64,000 bases of DNA from Corynebacterium simulans (GTDB lineage: Bacteria > Actinomycetota > Actinomycetes > Mycobacteriales > Mycobacteriaceae). The translations under genes and the position numbers were made by a program. The stretch is from NCBI RefSeq assembly GCF_001586215.1, contig NZ_CP014634.1, forward strand, positions 248,001 to 312,000, written 5' to 3'. Below the pieces are notes generated by a model that had not been told where the DNA came from, made no database searches, and saw only the letters and a list, made by a program, of their open reading frames with translations. The stretch's first letter is position 1. Every line of letters starts with the position of its first letter. This document shows positions 41,546-51,644 of this stretch, piece by piece.

Positions 41546-42721
41546 CTAGGCGGGATCGGTATGCGCCACCACCGTGGTAGCCCGTTTACTTGGGCCAAGC
41601 TTCCCCTGGCGCAGAGGAATGAGCGTGACGCCGAATGCCACCCCCAGCGCGATGGCGGTAAGCGCGACGGCAACGGGCCACGGGACGATGGAAAAGGACA
41701 CCGCGCCGAAAGCTACCGCCGAGACCCACAGGTATAGCACCAAGACGGTGCGGCGGTGGGTATGGCCGAGCGAAAGCAGGCGGTGATGAATGTGCGCCTT
41801 ATCAGCAGAAAAGGGCGATCGGCCCTGCGAAAGGCGGCGAATAACCGCCCAGACAAGGTCCAAGACTGGAATAAACACAGCTGCGGCGACCACAATGAAA
41901 GGCGATGCGAGCGCCACCATGTCAACGGTGCCATACAGCGACATGTTGATCTTGCCGGAAGCAGAGGTGGAAGCTGCGGCCAGCAGGAGACCAATGAGCA
42001 TCGATCCGCTGTCGCCCATAAAAATGCGCGAAGGCTCAAAGTTATGCGGCAGGAAGCCCGCACAGATACCGACCAACGCAGCAGAGATGATCGCCGGCGG
42101 ATAGGCAGAGACTGCCCCACCCTGGTCATGCAAAACCGTGATGGAAAAGATCAAGATGGCGCCACCTGCAATAAGCCCTAAGCCAGCGGCGAGACCATCA
42201 AGGCCGTCCACAAAGTTCATTGCGTTGATGAGCAGCACCGTAAAGAAGGTTGTCAAGAGTGTGCCCTGGATTTGGTCGAGCAACACCGTAGTTCCGCCGC
42301 CGAATGGAATAAACAGAAGCGTCCAGGTAAGGCCAAGGCCGCTCATGATTCCAGCGGCGAGCAATTGGCCGACCAACTTCACCATCGCACCCAGTTCGAG
42401 GGCATCGTCGATGACGCCCACGAGCACGATGGCCAGCGCTGCCCAAAACACGGCATTCATCTCAGGGGTAACGGGCATGAAACCGCGAGTCAAGGCTGGA
42501 AGCTGGGCGGCTAGGAAGACTGAGGCGCCGAAACCGGTAAACATTGCCACGCCACCCATCTGCGGGGTGGGCTGGGAATGCGAATCGCGCAGGCGAATCT
42601 CTGCCACTCGCCCAGTGCGGACGAGGAAGCTACGTACCAAGCCCGTGGCGAGGTAGGTAAAGGTCGCTGCGACCAAAATGACAAGCGCTAGCTCGCGCAG
42701 CGGTACACCGGTGCCACTCAC
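41546..42721 (-). CDS. wecA: WecA/Rfe-type polyprenyl-phosphate GlcNAc-1-phosphate transferase
   Basis: A 391-residue membrane enzyme of the MraY/WecA family. It starts arabinogalactan linker-unit synthesis in mycolata by moving GlcNAc-1-P to decaprenyl-phosphate. About 11 helices, with motifs VGVIDDALELG, AMNFVDGLDGLAAGLG, FMGDSGSMLIG and HIHHRLLSLGHTHRR (the acceptor-sugar loop). The GTG at 42721 follows AAAAGGAG at five bases. It is part of a leftward run tsaC-wecA, 15 bases after tsaC. Confidence 0.92.
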   Translation of the reverse strand: MSGTGVPLRELALVILVAATFTYLATGLVRSFLVRTGRVAEIRLRDSHSQPTPQMGGVAMFTGFGASVFLAAQLPALTRGFMPVTPEMNAVFWAALAIVLVGVIDDALELGAMVKLVGQLLAAGIMSGLGLTWTLLFIPFGGGTTVLLDQIQGTLLTTFFTVLLINAMNFVDGLDGLAAGLGLIAGGAILIFSITVLHDQGGAVSAYPPAIISAALVGICAGFLPHNFEPSRIFMGDSGSMLIGLLLAAASTSASGKINMSLYGTVDMVALASPFIVVAAAVFIPVLDLVWAVIRRLSQGRSPFSADKAHIHHRLLSLGHTHRRTVLVLYLWVSAVAFGAVSFSIVPWPVAVALTAIALGVAFGVTLIPLRQGKLGPSKRATTVVAHTDPA

Positions 42722-42736
42722 ACAATCTCCTTTTGT

Positions 42737-43405
42737 TTAGGCAATGGGGCGAGTGCGCAGCGACTCGGCGCTCACGCCAATGACCTCAGCGATTTCTTCG
42801 GCAGAAAGCGCGCCCTCACGCAGCAGGTATGGGTGCTCACCGGACAAATCGATGATGGTGGAAGGCTTGCCAACGGCAGTCTCGCCACCGTCCAAGTAAA
42901 CGGTAACGGCTTTACCAAGCTGCTGCTTTGCAGCCAGCGCGGTGGTCGGTGGCTGGTGGCCGGAAATATTCGCGGAGGACACAGCCATTGGGCCAACCTC
43001 GCGCAGAAGCTCGATGGCAATAGGATGCAGCGGCATGCGCAACATCACCGTGCCGCGGGTATCTCCTAAGTTCCACGGCAAGGAAGGCGCCTGCGGGACC
43101 ACGATGGAAAGTCCACCGGGCCAAAAAGCCTCGACGAGTGCTCGCGCAGTATCGGTGTACTCCGCGACGAGACCGCGGATGGTGTCCCAGGACCCCACGA
43201 GGACCGGAACGGGCATATCGGGGCCACGCTGCTTGGTTGCAAGGAGGCTGGCCACAGCGTCGTTGTCGAAGGCGTCACAGCCGAGGCCGTACAACGTGTC
43301 AGTAGGCATCACGACGAGGCGGCCAGACTTTGCTGCTTTGACCGCGATGGCTAGGCCTTCTTCACGCTCTGCCTTATCGGCACAGTTATAAATCTTTCCC
43401 TGCAT
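42737..43405 (-). CDS. tsaC: L-threonylcarbamoyladenylate synthase (Sua5/YrdC/TsaC family)
   Basis: The enzyme makes threonylcarbamoyl-AMP for the t6A modification of ANN-decoding tRNAs. The 222-residue protein has MPTDTLYGLGCDA, KQRGPDMPVPVLV, FWPGGLSIVV, and SSANISGHQPPTT, all YrdC motifs, and lacks the long Sua5 extension. It follows prmC by 30 bases; a prmC-tsaC pair is common. Confidence 0.93.
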   Translation of the reverse strand: MQGKIYNCADKAEREEGLAIAVKAAKSGRLVVMPTDTLYGLGCDAFDNDAVASLLATKQRGPDMPVPVLVGSWDTIRGLVAEYTDTARALVEAFWPGGLSIVVPQAPSLPWNLGDTRGTVMLRMPLHPIAIELLREVGPMAVSSANISGHQPPTTALAAKQQLGKAVTVYLDGGETAVGKPSTIIDLSGEHPYLLREGALSAEEIAEVIGVSAESLRTRPIA

Positions 43406-43435
43406 TCTTTCCTCACTTCGTGTGTTCAGACCAAC

Positions 43436-44296
43436 CTACTGTACTCCCGCCGGGGTGGCGGTCGCACTTTTAATAGCAGTTACAAAACGCGCGGTACCTG
43501 TTAGGTCTCGCAGCACTGCGACTTCGTGGAATCGCCCAGAATTCAGCAATGCAACTTGCACGGCCTCGCTCGTGGCATCGTCGTGCTCGATGCCCACTTT
43601 CCCGCCGGGACGCAGTAACTTCGCAATGCGAGGTACGAGGCGGTCGATGACCTCCATGCCATCGGCGCCGCCGAAGACCGCCATGTGGGGGTCGCGGTAG
43701 ACTTCGGGCTCTAGGTCTGGCGTCTCCGGAACATAAGGCGGATTCGTGAGCACGAGATCCACGGTGCCGTCGAGTTCGGCCAGAAGCGAGAAGTCTGTTG
43801 CATCGCCGTGGACCAGATGCACGCCTTGGGCAAGATTGCTGCGGGCAAAAGGCAGCGCATCTTCAGAAAGCTCGACCGCAAATACATCCGCGTCCGGCCG
43901 CTCGTGGTTTACATAGGCGGCCAGTGCCCCGCTGCCGGTACACAAGTCGACAACGCGGGGCTTGGCGACGTCGCGAAGCACCCGCACTCCCCAATCCGCC
44001 AGGACTTCCGTTTCTGGGCGTGGAATAAACACGCCCGGACCTACCTTGAGCTCGAGCGGACCAAACCACGCCGTGCCCAGAATATGCTGCAGCGGCTCGC
44101 GAGCCTCACGGCGTTCGACCCAGCCCTCATAGGCGATGGCAAAGCCGGGAATCGGTTGGGCATCCAGCGGGATGTCCATATGCCCACAACCAATGAGCTC
44201 GGCGGCAAGCACTCGTGCGTCCCACTCCGGGCTAGGTACTCCAGATGCGCGAAAGCGCTCCGCGGCATCGCGAAGCGCCATTGCGTAGGTATCCAC
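43436..44296 (-). CDS. prmC: peptide chain release factor N5-glutamine methyltransferase
   Basis: PrmC methylates the GGQ glutamine of RF1 and RF2. The 286-residue product has an N-terminal helical domain and a C-terminal SAM domain with [15 protein letters not shown] and the NPPY active site ([33 protein letters not shown]). The GTG at 44296 starts two bases after the prfA stop, so its substrate RF1 is encoded in the same operon. An ATG at 44284 is an alternative start. Confidence 0.95.
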   Translation of the reverse strand: MDTYAMALRDAAERFRASGVPSPEWDARVLAAELIGCGHMDIPLDAQPIPGFAIAYEGWVERREAREPLQHILGTAWFGPLELKVGPGVFIPRPETEVLADWGVRVLRDVAKPRVVDLCTGSGALAAYVNHERPDADVFAVELSEDALPFARSNLAQGVHLVHGDATDFSLLAELDGTVDLVLTNPPYVPETPDLEPEVYRDPHMAVFGGADGMEVIDRLVPRIAKLLRPGGKVGIEHDDATSEAVQVALLNSGRFHEVAVLRDLTGTARFVTAIKSATATPAGVQ

Positions 44297-44298
44297 CT

Positions 44299-45375
44299 CT
44301 AGTCTTCCGCCTCCAAGCGCTCGGCGCGCTCTTGAGCCTGCAAAGCGGTGATCAGATCCTGCATATCGCCGTTGAGAACGGAATCCAGGTTATTCGCCTT
44401 GTAGCCGATGCGGTGATCAGTGATGCGGTTTTCCGGCCAGTTATAGGTGCGGATACGCTCGGAGCGGTCCAAGGTGCGCACCTGGGATGCACGTTGCTCC
44501 CCTGCCTCAGCCTCACGGGCTTCGCGCTCGATCTGATCCAGGCGTGCCTGCAGCACCTGCAGTGCGCGGGCCTTGTTCTGAATCTGGGAACGTTCCTTCT
44601 GGCAGGTGACCACCAGGCCAGTCGGCAGGTGGGTAATGCGTACTGCGGAGTCAGTGGTGTTAACGCCCTGGCCGCCCTTACCGGACGAGCGGTAGACGTC
44701 GATGCGCAGGTCCTTTTCGTCGATGTTGACGGATTCGACCTCATCCGGCTCCGGGTAAACCAACACGCCGGCTGCTGAGGTCTGGATGCGGCCCTGAGAC
44801 TCGGTCACCGGAACGCGCTGGACGCGGTGGACGCCGCCCTCGAACTTGAATACGGACCAAGCGCCGTCGCGAGACGGGGTCTTGGACTTAAACGAGATGG
44901 ACATGTCCTTCACGCCGCCCAAGTCAGACTCGTTGAGGCCCAAGACCTCCCACTGGAAACCAGCTTTGTCGGCATAACGCTCGTACATTCGCGCGAGATC
45001 GCCTGCGAACAATGCGGCCTCCTCGCCGCCGGCGCCAGCCTTGATCTCCATAATGATGTCTTCGGAGTCGTGCTCGTCACGTGGAGCGAGTAGGTCTGCT
45101 AGCTTTTCCTCCAGTTCAACGACGAGCGGCTCGAGGCGGTCGACTTCGTCCTGAAAGTCATGGTCCTCGTAGGCCATTTCCTTGGCATCTTCGAGGTCCT
45201 GACGAGCCTGCTCTAGCTCGTTGTTGACCGCGACGATTGGACGCAGTTCGGCATAGCGCTTAGACAGCTTACGGAACATCGTCTGATCGCCAGCGACCTC
45301 GGGATCGCCCATCTGCATCTCGATGCCCTGGTACTCGGAGACAATGTCGTCTACGAGGGAAACTTGATTAGCCAT
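44299..45375 (-). CDS. prfA: peptide chain release factor 1
   Basis: RF1 ends translation at UAA and UAG. The 358-residue product has [15 protein letters not shown] (the stop-codon-reading PVT motif) and [24 protein letters not shown] (the catalytic GGQ). It overlaps the rho stop by one base (TAATG). It is followed by prmC, which modifies it. Confidence 0.97.
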   Translation of the reverse strand: MANQVSLVDDIVSEYQGIEMQMGDPEVAGDQTMFRKLSKRYAELRPIVAVNNELEQARQDLEDAKEMAYEDHDFQDEVDRLEPLVVELEEKLADLLAPRDEHDSEDIIMEIKAGAGGEEAALFAGDLARMYERYADKAGFQWEVLGLNESDLGGVKDMSISFKSKTPSRDGAWSVFKFEGGVHRVQRVPVTESQGRIQTSAAGVLVYPEPDEVESVNIDEKDLRIDVYRSSGKGGQGVNTTDSAVRITHLPTGLVVTCQKERSQIQNKARALQVLQARLDQIEREAREAEAGEQRASQVRTLDRSERIRTYNWPENRITDHRIGYKANNLDSVLNGDMQDLITALQAQERAERLEAED

Positions 45376-47165
45376 TAGATGTAATCCTCAGCTTCCTTGT
45401 CAGCGACCATCGGCGCCGAGCTTGCCACCTGCATCAAGAACTCGCCGTTGGAGCGGGTCTTCTTCAGCTGCTTGATGAGCAAGTCGATAGCGGCGAAGGA
45501 ATCCAAACCAGAAAGGATGCGACGCAGCTTGGTCATGATGCGCGCTTCCTCCGGAACGAGCAGCAGCTCGTCCTTGCGGGTGCCGGATGGGTTAACGTCC
45601 ACGGCCGGGAAGATGCGACGCTCGGAAATGGCGCGGTCGAGCTTGAGCTCGGCGTTGCCGGTGCCCTTGAACTCCTCGAAAATGACCGTGTCACCGGTGG
45701 AGCCGGTCTCCACCATCGCGGTGGCGATGATGGTAAGGGAACCGCCGTTTTCGATATTGCGGGCAGCACCCAGGAAGCGCTTCGGTGGGTAGAGCGCATT
45801 GGAGTCCACACCACCGGAGAGGATGCGGCCGGATGCTGGGGAGGAGTTGTTGTAAGCACGGCCCAGGCGGGTAATCGAGTCCAGGAGAACCACGACGTCC
45901 TTGCCCTGCTCCACCAAGCGCTTCGCGCGCTCGATGGCCAGCTCGGCAACGGAGGTGTGCTCTGATGGCGGGCGGTCGAAGGTAGAGGCAATGACCTCAC
46001 CCTTGACGCTGCGCTGCATGTCGGTGACCTCTTCTGGGCGCTCGTCTACTAGGACGACCATGAGGTAGCACTCTGGGTTATTTGCGGAAATCGCGTTGGC
46101 GATGTTCTGCAAAATGGTGGTCTTACCGGCCTTCGGCGGGGAAACAATCAGCGCACGCTGGCCCTTGCCGATAGGCATGATGAGGTCGATAACGCGGGTG
46201 GTCAGGATCTTCGGATCCGTTTCCAGGCGCAGACGCTGGTTCGGGTACAGCGGGGTCAGCTTGGAGAAGTGAGGACGGTCCTGTGCCGCTGCTGGCTCCA
46301 TGCCGTTTACCGTGTCAACCTGCACCAACTGGTTGTACTTGCGGCGATTACGGCCATTGCCGTGGGTATGAGTTGGGCCAGAGACCTTGACCTGGCCGGT
46401 CACGGCGTCGCCAGAGCGCAGGCCCAAGCGCCGGACCAAGTTGTTGTTGACAAAGACGTCAGAGCTTGCCGCGCGGTAACCGGTGGTGCGCAGGAAAGCC
46501 ACGTTGTTGTCGACGACCTCGAGGATGCCGCCTACTGCCTGGACTTCATCGCCCTCGCGGATCTGGAGATCGTTGCCGCCGTTGTTGTCATTACCACCGC
46601 GGTTGCGGCGGTTGCGACGGTTGCGGCGGTTGCGGCGGCCGCCACCGTTGTTGTCATCGTCATCATGGCGGCGGTTGCGGTTGCCGCGGTTGCGCTCGCC
46701 GTTATCACGGTTGTCACGGTTATTGTTATCGCGATTGTCGTTAGAGTTCTCGGAATCCTTGTTCGGCTCCTTGGCCTCTTCCTTAGCGCCCTCCTGCTTT
46801 GCCTCGGCGTTCTCGCGCTCCTGGCGGCGGGCGCGGTTGCGGCGGGCACGGCGAGCCTGGGAGCGTGACTCGTAGCGCTGCTCCTCGTTCTTCTCACCCT
46901 TTTCTTGGGTCTTGTCTTCGCCACTATCCTTGGCGTTATCCTCAGCCTTTGCCGACTTCTCTTCAGCGGGCTTACGTGTGCGGCGCTGTGGCTTTTCCGC
47001 CTTTTCTGCCTTCGCAGGGACCTGGCCAGTGCTCAGGGCGGTGATCAGATCGCCCTTGCGCAGACCCGAGATGCCGCGCAGGCCGCGCTCGGCAGCCAGC
47101 TTGCGCAGTTCCGGCAGCTTCATGGATGCGTAATCCTGTGCTGCGGCTTTGTCCGTATTGCTCAC
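45375..47165 (-). CDS. rho: transcription termination factor Rho with long disordered insertion
   Basis: Rho is the hexameric RNA helicase that terminates transcription. The 596-residue product has the N-terminal helical domain ([13 protein letters not shown]), an about 150-residue low-complexity insertion (about 50-205) rich in Lys/Glu then Arg/Asn/Asp, the RNA-binding cold-shock fold ([18 protein letters not shown]), and the ATPase core with PPKAGKTT and [14 protein letters not shown]. Such insertions are usual in actinobacterial Rho and bind RNA. The GTG at 47165 has AAAGGA upstream. Confidence 0.97.
   Translation of the reverse strand: MSNTDKAAAQDYASMKLPELRKLAAERGLRGISGLRKGDLITALSTGQVPAKAEKAEKPQRRTRKPAEEKSAKAEDNAKDSGEDKTQEKGEKNEEQRYESRSQARRARRNRARRQERENAEAKQEGAKEEAKEPNKDSENSNDNRDNNNRDNRDNGERNRGNRNRRHDDDDNNGGGRRNRRNRRNRRNRGGNDNNGGNDLQIREGDEVQAVGGILEVVDNNVAFLRTTGYRAASSDVFVNNNLVRRLGLRSGDAVTGQVKVSGPTHTHGNGRNRRKYNQLVQVDTVNGMEPAAAQDRPHFSKLTPLYPNQRLRLETDPKILTTRVIDLIMPIGKGQRALIVSPPKAGKTTILQNIANAISANNPECYLMVVLVDERPEEVTDMQRSVKGEVIASTFDRPPSEHTSVAELAIERAKRLVEQGKDVVVLLDSITRLGRAYNNSSPASGRILSGGVDSNALYPPKRFLGAARNIENGGSLTIIATAMVETGSTGDTVIFEEFKGTGNAELKLDRAISERRIFPAVDVNPSGTRKDELLLVPEEARIMTKLRRILSGLDSFAAIDLLIKQLKKTRSNGEFLMQVASSAPMVADKEAEDYI
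46601..46636. repeat. 9-bp tandem repeat array inside rho
   Basis: Four consecutive 9-base units of the form GGTTGCGRC lie in the part of rho that codes for the Arg-Asn-Arg repeats. Neighbouring less regular 9-12-base repeats continue to about 46740. Confidence 0.8.
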
Positions 47166-47502
47166 GGATATCCTTTCGTCGCTTCACCAGCGTCTAAATG
47201 CTTTTCGCCTGCAGTCCGGCTTAAGCGCTGGAAGCCAATCTGTATTTTTATGGTGCATGCCGCCACAAGCGGGAAGCCGCGGGCGGTGAAATATCTAGGC
47301 CTCTCCTCTGGGAAAAGGAATGCCACGGAGGAGAATTGATAGAAGGCGACTGCGAGCGAGAAAAAAGAAACGCTCTGCGGCGGTTCTGCAATACTCGGTT
47401 ACGCGGGAGCTTTCCTAAAATTCGGGCTAGTCCGCGTCAGTCACGAGCCACTATACCGTATTAGCATCCCGCGCCGGAAGTGACACCGCTAAAGTAGAAC
47501 TC
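47166..47502. promoter_or_regulatory. rho leader and divergent promoter region
   Basis: This 337-base gap holds no gene. On the minus strand TATAGT (47450-47455) is the best -10 box for rho and would give a leader of about 275 bases. Within it the transcript is pyrimidine-rich and G-poor around 47300-47395, as in Rho-loading sites, so Rho may limit its own synthesis. On the plus strand TAAAGT (47490-47495) lies seven bases before the acyl-CoA synthetase ATG. Confidence 0.5.
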
Positions 47503-49263
47503 ATGCTTTCTACCATGCAGGATATCCCCCTGTCCCTGACCCGCATCCTGGAATACGGATCGACGGTGCATGGGCAGACGCAGGTGACCACGTGGCGCAA
47601 CCATAGCGAGCCGGAAACCACCGACTTCGCCGCCATCGGCGCACGCACGGCCGCATTCGCGCACGCATTGCACGATGAGTTGGGCATTACTGGGGACCAG
47701 CGCGTGGCATCTTTCATGTGGAACTGTGCTGAACACCTAGAGGTCATGTTCGCCACTGCCTGCAAGGGTGCTATTTTCACCCCGCTAAACAAGCAGTTAA
47801 TGAATGATCAGATTCGCCACATCATTAACCACTCCGAAGCGGAAATTGTAGTTGCCGATCCGCGCTTAAAGGATCAGCTGGCTAAGGTCTTAAACGGCGT
47901 AAAAACCGTGCGTGCGGTGGTTCTCATTGGTCTAACCGATCCCGCCGACTACCTGGGCAAGTTTGGCGCTGGCATCGAGGTCTATTCCTATGAGGCGCTA
48001 CTCGACGGCCGCCCTACCGAGTACAACTGGCCTGAGCTAGACGAGCGGACGTCGGCCGCCTTGTGCTATTCCACCGGCACCACTGGCGCGCCCAAAGGCG
48101 TGGTCTATTCCCACCGCGCGCTCTACCTGGAGAGCATGCAGTTGCGCGCCTCCGATTCGCTGTGCGTTACCCACGGCGAGACCTTCCTGTGCTGCATCCC
48201 GATTTATCACGTGCTCAGCTGGGGCGTTCCCTTTGCCGCCTTTATGACGGGCACGCCACTAGTGCTTCCCGACGCCGACGTATCCGCACCGACGCTTGCT
48301 AGCATCATCGCTGCCACCTCGCCCCGCGTGGCGCATGGCGTGCCCACCATTTGGATTCAGCTTTTCGCGCACTATCTCAAGAATCCCCCAAGCCGCATGA
48401 CGCTGACCGAGATCTTCGCCGGCGGCTCTCCCGTCCCGCCGCAGCTGATCAAAATGTGGGAGGAACGCTACGGCGTCGACGTCGTGCACGTGTGGGGCAT
48501 GGTGGAAACCACAACGGTGGGCACGGTGGCCCGCCCTCCCCAGGGTGCCGATGGCGATACCCGCTGGGCATACCGCATATCCCAAGGACGTTTCCCGGCC
48601 TCCTTGCAATACCGTGTGGTCAATGACGGCGTCGTCGTGCCCAAGTCCGACCGCAATGCCGGCGAGATCCAGGTCCGCGGCAACCTCGTTACCGGCTCCT
48701 ACTACCACTCGCCCACTTCTGAACCGGGCGGTAGTGCCGACGAGTTCCGCGGCAAGCAAGTCGAGGATGCCGAATCCAAATTCACCGCGGATGGCTGGCT
48801 GCGCACTGGCGACGTCGGCTCGGTAACGGAAGACGGCTTCTTGACCGTCGAAGACCGCGCCCGCGACGTCATCCGCTCTGGCGGCGAGTGGATCTATTCG
48901 GTCCAGCTCGAAAACCTCATCATGGCTAACCCGGTCGTCGTGGAAGCCGCCGTCATCGGTTATCCGGATAAACAGTGGGTGGAACGCCCTCTGGCGGTAA
49001 CGGTGTTGGCACCAGGGTTTTCTCCGACAATCGAAACCGCCGAGCGCATCCGCGAGGGTATGCGCAAGGAGCTGCCTTCGTGGATGCTGCCGGAGTACTG
49101 GACCTTCGTAAAGCACATCGACAAAACCTCGGTGGGCAAGTTCGATAAGAAGGACCTGCGTTCACACTTGGCTGAAGGCGAATACAACATCATTCGATTG
49201 AAAGGCCCTGGCGAGTCACAGCGTCTGGATGACTTGCCACAGCATTTCCCGCCCCGTGATTAG
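47503..49263 (+). CDS. long-chain acyl-CoA synthetase (FadD-like AMP-forming ligase)
   Basis: A 586-residue adenylate-forming enzyme that activates a fatty acid to its CoA thioester. Motifs are CYSTGTTGAPKGVVYSH (AMP-binding P-loop), HVWGMVETTTVG, DGWLRTGDVGSVTEDGFLTVEDRARDVIRSGGEWIYSVQLEN, and the C-terminal catalytic Lys in KTSVGKFDKKDLR. The ATG at 47503 sits seven bases after TAAAGT; an ATG at 47515 is an alternative. The substrate chain length is not predictable here. Confidence 0.9.
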   Translation: MLSTMQDIPLSLTRILEYGSTVHGQTQVTTWRNHSEPETTDFAAIGARTAAFAHALHDELGITGDQRVASFMWNCAEHLEVMFATACKGAIFTPLNKQLMNDQIRHIINHSEAEIVVADPRLKDQLAKVLNGVKTVRAVVLIGLTDPADYLGKFGAGIEVYSYEALLDGRPTEYNWPELDERTSAALCYSTGTTGAPKGVVYSHRALYLESMQLRASDSLCVTHGETFLCCIPIYHVLSWGVPFAAFMTGTPLVLPDADVSAPTLASIIAATSPRVAHGVPTIWIQLFAHYLKNPPSRMTLTEIFAGGSPVPPQLIKMWEERYGVDVVHVWGMVETTTVGTVARPPQGADGDTRWAYRISQGRFPASLQYRVVNDGVVVPKSDRNAGEIQVRGNLVTGSYYHSPTSEPGGSADEFRGKQVEDAESKFTADGWLRTGDVGSVTEDGFLTVEDRARDVIRSGGEWIYSVQLENLIMANPVVVEAAVIGYPDKQWVERPLAVTVLAPGFSPTIETAERIREGMRKELPSWMLPEYWTFVKHIDKTSVGKFDKKDLRSHLAEGEYNIIRLKGPGESQRLDDLPQHFPPRD

Positions 49264-49334
49264 ACCCCGGATTAAACGCGAATATTTCCGGGTTAATATG
49301 GATAAGACCACTCTCCTTATAGACTAGGACGACA

Positions 49335-50351
49335 ATGACTTATCCGCTTCTAGACAAATACGGCCGCAGGGCCCGCGACCTGCGCGTTTCGCTTACTGAT
49401 CGCTGCAATCTCCGCTGCACGTATTGCATGCCAGCCGAAGGTCTCGAGTGGTTTCCCACCGCAGAAACCTTGAGCGATGAGGAAACGATCCGCCTTATCC
49501 GCATCGGCGTCGAAAAGCTAGGCATCCGCCAGGTACGTTTCACCGGCGGCGAACCGCTCCTGCGCAAGTCTTTGGAGAAGATTGTCGCTGCTACTAAGCA
49601 ATTGCGCACCGACGAAGGTAAATCACCGTCTACCGCACTGACCACGAACGGCTTGGGCCTCGACCGGCGTATCGATGGATTGGTGGAAGCAGGCCTCGAC
49701 CGCGTGAACATCTCGCTCGATACCACCGACCGCGAGCTTTATGCCCGGCTAACCCGGCGCGACCGCATCCAGGATGTCTTCACAGCCATCGAAGCCGCGA
49801 CCCGCGCCGGGCTGCACCCAGTCAAGGTCAATGCGGTAGTGATGCCGGGCATTAATGAGGATTCTATTATCCCGCTGACGGAATACTGCATTGAGGCAGG
49901 CGCACAGCTGCGTTTTATCGAGCAGATGCCGCTGGGCCCGCGCGATAAGTGGCGGCGCGAGGATATGGTGACCGCGGACGATATCTTGGCCCGCCTCGGC
50001 GAGTCCTTCGAGCTCTCCCCCGCTGATGAGCCGCGCGGCTCTGCCCCGGCATCACTGTGGAATGTCTATCGCGGAGGCCACGAGATAGGACAAATCGGCG
50101 TCATCGCCTCAGTCACCCGCTCCTTTTGTGGTTCCTGCGATCGCACGCGCCTGACAACTGACGGTGCGGTGCGCAATTGCCTATTCGGTAATTCGGAGAC
50201 CTCTCTTCGCGACCTCATGCGCGCGGGCGCCAGCGATGAAGAGCTCATGGAGGCCTGGGCCGCAGAAATGTGGGCGAAGCTGCCCGGCCACGGCGTGAAT
50301 GACGAGGGTTTCTTGCAGCCGGATCGTTTGATGGCAGCAATCGGTGGCTAA
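49335..50351 (+). CDS. moaA: GTP 3',8-cyclase MoaA
   Basis: MoaA is the radical-SAM enzyme that begins molybdenum-cofactor synthesis by cyclising GTP. In 338 residues it shows the SAM cluster DRCNLRCTYCMP, FTGGEPLLR, and the C-terminal second Fe-S site CGSCDRTRLTTDG with a third Cys in NCLFG, and ends in MAAIGG (the GG tail needed for activity). It has AGGAC six bases upstream. It begins the moa-moe-mob cluster just upstream of the molybdoenzyme operon narGHJI. Confidence 0.97.
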   Translation: MTYPLLDKYGRRARDLRVSLTDRCNLRCTYCMPAEGLEWFPTAETLSDEETIRLIRIGVEKLGIRQVRFTGGEPLLRKSLEKIVAATKQLRTDEGKSPSTALTTNGLGLDRRIDGLVEAGLDRVNISLDTTDRELYARLTRRDRIQDVFTAIEAATRAGLHPVKVNAVVMPGINEDSIIPLTEYCIEAGAQLRFIEQMPLGPRDKWRREDMVTADDILARLGESFELSPADEPRGSAPASLWNVYRGGHEIGQIGVIASVTRSFCGSCDRTRLTTDGAVRNCLFGNSETSLRDLMRAGASDEELMEAWAAEMWAKLPGHGVNDEGFLQPDRLMAAIGG

Positions 50352-50363
50352 AGGCTAAGGATC

Positions 50364-50369
50364 TAGTTT
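50364..50369 (+). promoter_or_regulatory. candidate -10 box of a leaderless promoter (moeA)
   Basis: TAGTTT is followed by seven bases and the ATG at 50377. Confidence 0.35.
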
Positions 50370-50376
50370 GAAAAGC

Positions 50377-51612
50377 ATGCGCACCCCACAAGAACATTTT
50401 GAGGCGATAATGTCTCACGCCCGGCCGGTGCCGGTAGAGGTATTTCCGGAAGCCCAGCCAGTCAACGAGAAACTTCTAGGCCGCGTTATTGCAGAAGGCG
50501 TTACTGCGTGCCTAGCAGTGCCGCCTTTTAGCAACTCTGCGATGGATGGCTTCTTGGTACACCTAAAGGATCTGGTTGAGCTGCCTGCGCGTTTGCCCGT
50601 CGCAGGCGACGTTCCGGCGGGCCAGGCACCCATGGAGGTGCCAGCGGGCAAGGCGGTGCGCATCATGACCGGCGCGCCGGTTCCGGAGGACAACGATGGC
50701 CTAGTTGTAGTCCCAGTGGAGTTGACCGATATTCCAGCCGGCCCACACGAGCTGCCGAGTGAGGTCACCATCAACGAGACGCCAAGGCGCACGCACATCC
50801 GCCCGAAGGGAGAAAACGTTCGGGAGGGCGCGAACATCGCCAAGCCGGGCACCGTGGTTGATGCCGGCCTTATTGCCGCGCTGATTTCGGCTGGCATCAC
50901 GCATGTTCGCGTCTACCGCCCCGTTCTCGTAGGCGTGGTCTCCTCCGGCGACGAACTGGTCGAGGGCTCGAGCCTCGAGCCGGGCCAGCTACCCGATTCG
51001 AATGGGCCGATGATCGAATCGCTGATTCGCTCCACCATCCCGCACGCAGTGGTAACGCACATGCGCTCTTCCGACTCCTCGGAGCAGCTGCGCGAGACGA
51101 TTGAGCAGCTGTTTCATTCCCACGAGGTAGTAATCACGACGGGCGGTGTTTCCGCCGGTGCCTTCGACGTCACGCAGACCGCGCTTCAGACCGCAGAGGA
51201 CTGTGAAGCTTGGTTCGGCGGGGTCAAGCAAAAGCCCGGCACGCCGCAAGGTTTTTCCCTCTATGGAGGTTTGCCGGTTATCTCCCTGCCGGGCAATCCC
51301 GTAGCGGCGTTTGTTTCCTACCACCTTTATGTTTCGCCTTTCCTCGAGGCCTTGAGCGGGCGCCCTGCCCGCACGAAGGTCTGCAGCGGGCGCACAATCG
51401 TCGCGCGCGCCGGGGAGGAGTTCCCCATGGCGCACAAGCACGGCACGGCATTTGTGCCCACGCGTTTGGAGTTCGGCGAGGCCGTCGTGGCGTACCCCTT
51501 TGCCAGCGGGTTGAGCAGCCACTTCGTAGCCTCGCTCCACGGCACGTGCGGTCTGGTTGAGGTGACCTCCGAAATTCAGGCTGGCGATGAAGTCCGCGTG
51601 GTTGTCTATTAA
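50377..51612 (+). CDS. moeA: molybdopterin molybdotransferase MoeA
   Basis: MoeA inserts molybdate into adenylylated molybdopterin. The 411-residue product has the family order: PFSNSAMDGF (domain 3 entry), VRIMTGAPVPEDNDGLVV, RPKGENVREGANI, SSGDELVEG, LPDSNGPMI, ITTGGVSAGAFDV and SLPGNPVAAFVSY. I chose the ATG at 50377 over a TTG at 50368. It lies 25 bases after moaA. Confidence 0.95.
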   Translation: MRTPQEHFEAIMSHARPVPVEVFPEAQPVNEKLLGRVIAEGVTACLAVPPFSNSAMDGFLVHLKDLVELPARLPVAGDVPAGQAPMEVPAGKAVRIMTGAPVPEDNDGLVVVPVELTDIPAGPHELPSEVTINETPRRTHIRPKGENVREGANIAKPGTVVDAGLIAALISAGITHVRVYRPVLVGVVSSGDELVEGSSLEPGQLPDSNGPMIESLIRSTIPHAVVTHMRSSDSSEQLRETIEQLFHSHEVVITTGGVSAGAFDVTQTALQTAEDCEAWFGGVKQKPGTPQGFSLYGGLPVISLPGNPVAAFVSYHLYVSPFLEALSGRPARTKVCSGRTIVARAGEEFPMAHKHGTAFVPTRLEFGEAVVAYPFASGLSSHFVASLHGTCGLVEVTSEIQAGDEVRVVVY

Positions 51613-51631
51613 TTCTCGATTAGGACTTAAT

Positions 51632-51637
51632 TAGACT
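51632..51637 (+). promoter_or_regulatory. candidate -10 box of a leaderless promoter (moaC)
   Basis: TAGACT is followed by seven bases and the ATG at 51645, with no ribosome-binding site. Confidence 0.4.
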
Positions 51638-51644
51638 AGACCCC

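Noticed and set aside
46601..46740. short repeats that could suggest a CRISPR array
   Set aside because: Units are 9-12 bases, without spacers, and code in frame for Rho.
49266..49292. CCCGGA/TCCGGG inverted repeat between the acyl-CoA synthetase and moaA
   Set aside because: The stem is only six bases, the loop is 15 and no T tract follows, so neither terminator nor operator is supported.
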